In this document: positions 5,523 through 5,600 of the stretch, piece after piece
Position numbering within the stretch: the stretch's first letter is position 1
How the letters are laid out: each line of letters starts with the position of its first letter
Origin: Candidatus Bathyarchaeota archaeon
Lineage (GTDB): Archaea; Thermoproteota; Bathyarchaeia; TCS64
Direction: 5' to 3'
Assembly: GCA_030608725.1 (NCBI GenBank)
Contig: JAUWDP010000090.1
Span: 1-5,600, forward strand
DNA length: 5,600 bases
Translations under genes and position numbers: made by a program
The notes under the pieces: generated by a model
Told to the model about the DNA's origin: nothing
The model's input: only the letters and a program-made list of their open reading frames with translations
Database searches by the model: none

Positions 5523-5600
5523 TTACCCACAGAGATATTCAACGGCCTTCGTGACTTCACCCGTGATGACGATCTGGATGGGTCCCAGGGGCGACTCCCC
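5523..5600 (-). CDS. C-terminal end of an unrecognised protein (partial)
   Basis: The frame is open from the right edge to TAA at 5523, giving the last 25 residues: GESPLGPIQIVI, then TGEVTKAVEYLCG. The tail is too short to assign to a family. Three things suggest it is a real gene end: GC-rich third positions like those of the neighbouring genes, a plausible strand-turn-helix pattern, and a hairpin/oligo-T terminator just downstream. It shares the orientation of the rest of the window but is split from gdhA by that terminator and the gdhA promoter. Confidence 0.5.
   Translation of the reverse strand, partial: GESPLGPIQIVITGEVTKAVEYLCG

Noticed and set aside
5463..5600. Plus-strand open frame from ATG 5463, with GAGG just upstream, running off the right edge
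   Set aside because: The GAGG is only about 3 bases from the ATG and the first codons lie in the A-rich terminator of the opposite gene. The minus-strand reading has better codon use and a fitting terminator. A real plus-strand gene cannot be wholly excluded from 46 codons.
1..5600. CRISPR array, tRNA, rRNA or insertion sequence
   Set aside because: No regularly spaced repeats, cloverleaf-like segments, transposase motifs or terminal inverted repeats with target duplications were seen on reading both strands.

Overview
The window reads as part of the chromosome of an uncultivated archaeon, GC-rich in its genes with AT-rich gaps between them. The archaeal call rests on gene-control signals. 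TATA-like boxes lie about 27-46 bases upstream of the chosen start codons, three genes look leaderless or nearly so, and genes end in oligo-T tracts (on the coding strand) with or without a short hairpin. The protein families fit Bathyarchaeia-like or other sediment archaea, but I cannot fix the lineage from this sequence.

All genes lie on the minus strand, so transcription runs from high to low coordinates. From right to left: the last 25 codons of an unrecognised gene (5523-5600) with a hairpin/oligo-T terminator; gdhA, a full-length NADP-type glutamate dehydrogenase of the bacterial 450-residue class (3981-5327), with its own TATA box and terminator; a small flavodoxin-like protein (3369-3830) with a TATA box, a good Shine-Dalgarno site and a double oligo-T terminator; a 590-residue amidohydrolase of the N-acyl-D-amino-acid deacylase group (1527-3299); a DUF169-family protein (593-1438 by my choice of start) ending in a 7-bp hairpin terminator; and, running off the left edge, the first 162 residues of a Spo11/topoisomerase VI subunit A-like protein (1-486) with the tyrosine motif and the first Toprim acidic motif.

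Despite the shared orientation, this does not look like one operon. Nearly every gap carries a promoter signal, and most also carry a terminator. A loose common theme is amino-acid metabolism: the amidohydrolase could release amino acids from N-acyl-D-amino acids or D-peptides, and GdhA links glutamate to 2-oxoglutarate and ammonia. The flavodoxin is a generic electron carrier and the DUF169 protein has no established role. I see no CRISPR array, tRNA, rRNA, insertion sequence or obvious multi-gene defence system. The item most worth following up is the stand-alone topoisomerase VI A-like protein at the left edge, because relatives lacking a B subunit are known mainly from mobile elements.
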